DNA of 5,492 nucleotides from Actinomycetota bacterium. Its GTDB lineage: Bacteria > Actinomycetota > Thermoleophilia > UBA2241. Both the position numbers and the translations under genes were made by a program. Position 1 is the stretch's first letter, and the number at the start of each line of letters is the position of its first letter. The notes under the pieces were generated by a model that was not told the origin of the DNA, ran no database searches, and saw only the letters and a list, made by a program, of their open reading frames with translations. The DNA lies in the NCBI GenBank assembly GCA_003164655.1, contig PLTW01000187.1, forward strand, positions 1 through 5,492. Direction: 5' to 3'. Shown here piece by piece: positions 4,696 through 5,492 of the stretch.

Positions 4696-5492
4696 ATGCT
4701 ACAGAATCCGACCGCCGGCGTTTCCCTCATGACCGGCAACGAGGCCGCCGCCAGAGCGGCCAGGCTGGCCCGCGTCCAGGTCGTCGCCGCCTATCCGATC
4801 ACGCCGCAGTCGCCCGTCGTCGAGCAGCTCTCGAAATGGGTCGAAGACGGCGAGCTGGCCTGCGAGTTCGTCGCCGTCGAGTCCGAGCACTCGGCGCTCA
4901 CCGTCTGCATCGCCTCGTCGACCGTCGGGGCCCGCGTCTTTACGGCGACCAGCTCCAACGGCCTCGCCTACATGAACGAGCAGGTCTGGTGGGCGGCCGG
5001 CGCCCGGCTGCCCATCGTCATGGCGGTGGTCAACCGCTCGCTGGCCGCCCCCTGGAACGTCCTGAACGACCAGCAGGACTCGATGTCGGAGCGCGACGCC
5101 GGCTGGATCCAGCTCTACTGCCGCGACAACCAGGAGATCCTCGACACGTGCGTCCAGGCGTTCCGCATTGCCGAGACGGTGAACGTGCCGGTCATGGTGT
5201 GCTACGACGGCTTTCTGCTGTCGCACACGGTCATGCCGGTCGACGTGCCCGAGCAGGCCGCCATCGACGCCTTCCTGCCGCCCCGGCCCAAGCCGCTCAC
5301 GGTCGTCGATCTGGCCGACCCTCGCAATATCGGTCAGGTGACGCTGGCCGACCCGCGAGCCAACGCCGAGGGCGCCGTGTGTCACGGCTACATGGAGCTG
5401 CGGGCGCTGCACCAGCGCGCGATCGTGCAGGCGCTCGACGTCATCCCGCGGGTCGAGGCGCAGTACGCCGAGGCGGTGGGCCGTTCCTGGGG
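4696..5492 (+). CDS. porA: 2-oxoacid:ferredoxin oxidoreductase, alpha subunit (3' end beyond window)
   Basis: The first 265 residues of an alpha subunit; the full family length is near 390, so about a third is missing at the right edge. It forms the pyrimidine-side half of the thiamine diphosphate site together with the beta subunit. Diagnostic segments are GNEAAARAARLA (14-25), YPITPQSP (33-40), VESEHSALTVCIASS (61-75), FTATSSNGLAYMNEQ (82-96), NRSLAAPWNVLNDQQDSM (113-130) and NNVP-like NVPVMVCYDGFLLSHT (163-178). The Thr of PITP (T36) and Arg of NRSL (R114) match positions implicated in substrate binding in this family. ATG 4696 is preceded at eight bases by AGGGA (4683-4687). It follows porD after 29 bases. 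The porB gene should come next. The substrate (pyruvate, branched-chain or aryl 2-oxoacid) is not settled by the visible part. Confidence 0.92.
   Translation, partial: MLQNPTAGVSLMTGNEAAARAARLARVQVVAAYPITPQSPVVEQLSKWVEDGELACEFVAVESEHSALTVCIASSTVGARVFTATSSNGLAYMNEQVWWAAGARLPIVMAVVNRSLAAPWNVLNDQQDSMSERDAGWIQLYCRDNQEILDTCVQAFRIAETVNVPVMVCYDGFLLSHTVMPVDVPEQAAIDAFLPPRPKPLTVVDLADPRNIGQVTLADPRANAEGAVCHGYMELRALHQRAIVQALDVIPRVEAQYAEAVGRSW

Noticed and set aside
4699..5412. 237-codon open frame on the - strand opposite porA
   Set aside because: Antisense shadow of a clear porA; low-complexity composition and no recognisable domain.
1..5492. Mobile elements, CRISPR arrays or toxin-antitoxin pairs
   Set aside because: I see no transposase, no terminal or direct repeats of suitable size, no regularly spaced repeats and no paired small genes; the XRE-type HTH here belongs to a metabolic regulator with a cupin domain rather than to an antitoxin.

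Overview
This is a G+C-rich bacterial (possibly archaeal-like in gene content) window, roughly two-thirds G+C by eye with strongly G/C-biased third codon positions. All recognisable genes are on the + strand. The oxygen-sensitive, ferredoxin-linked 2-oxoacid oxidoreductase points to an anaerobic or microaerophilic lifestyle. High-G+C anaerobic Actinobacteriota, Desulfobacterota-like lineages or Chloroflexota would all fit; the sequence alone does not decide between them.

Layout. Bases 1-112 hold no gene I can support but carry two stem-loops before the first gene. Bases 113-1165 encode a Rossmann-fold dehydrogenase of the DapB / 2,4-diaminopentanoate dehydrogenase-like group. A 237-base gap follows (1166-1402) with a possible 3' hairpin, a weak A+T-richer promoter candidate, clustered TGTGCG/CGCACA half-sites and a heavily structured leader. 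From 1403 there is a tight run of five genes: an XRE-type HTH plus cupin regulator (1403-1978), an AMP-forming acyl-CoA ligase (1990-3744), and the gamma, delta and alpha subunits of a PorGDAB-type 2-oxoacid:ferredoxin oxidoreductase (3741-4349, 4358-4666, 4696 to the window edge). The beta subunit, which should bind thiamine diphosphate, is expected just beyond the right edge.

How they may work together. The ligase makes acyl-CoA from a free acid, ATP and CoA. The oxidoreductase interconverts acyl-CoA + CO2 + reduced ferredoxin with a 2-oxoacid + CoA. Encoded in one transcription unit they would link a carboxylic acid to a 2-oxoacid, either as reductive-carboxylation salvage of acids into amino acid skeletons or as the reverse, fermentative route. 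The HTH-cupin protein at the head of the operon is the likely local regulator, perhaps sensing the acid or its CoA ester. The upstream dehydrogenase is probably a separate transcription unit; its link to this pathway is only by proximity.

Points worth a second look are the mutually exclusive hairpins and repeated half-sites before the regulator, a delta subunit that appears to lack one canonical cluster cysteine, a cupin lacking the first metal-site histidine, a low-complexity tail on the ligase coupled by ATGA overlap to porG, and an 8-bp perfect G+C hairpin across the porD stop codon.
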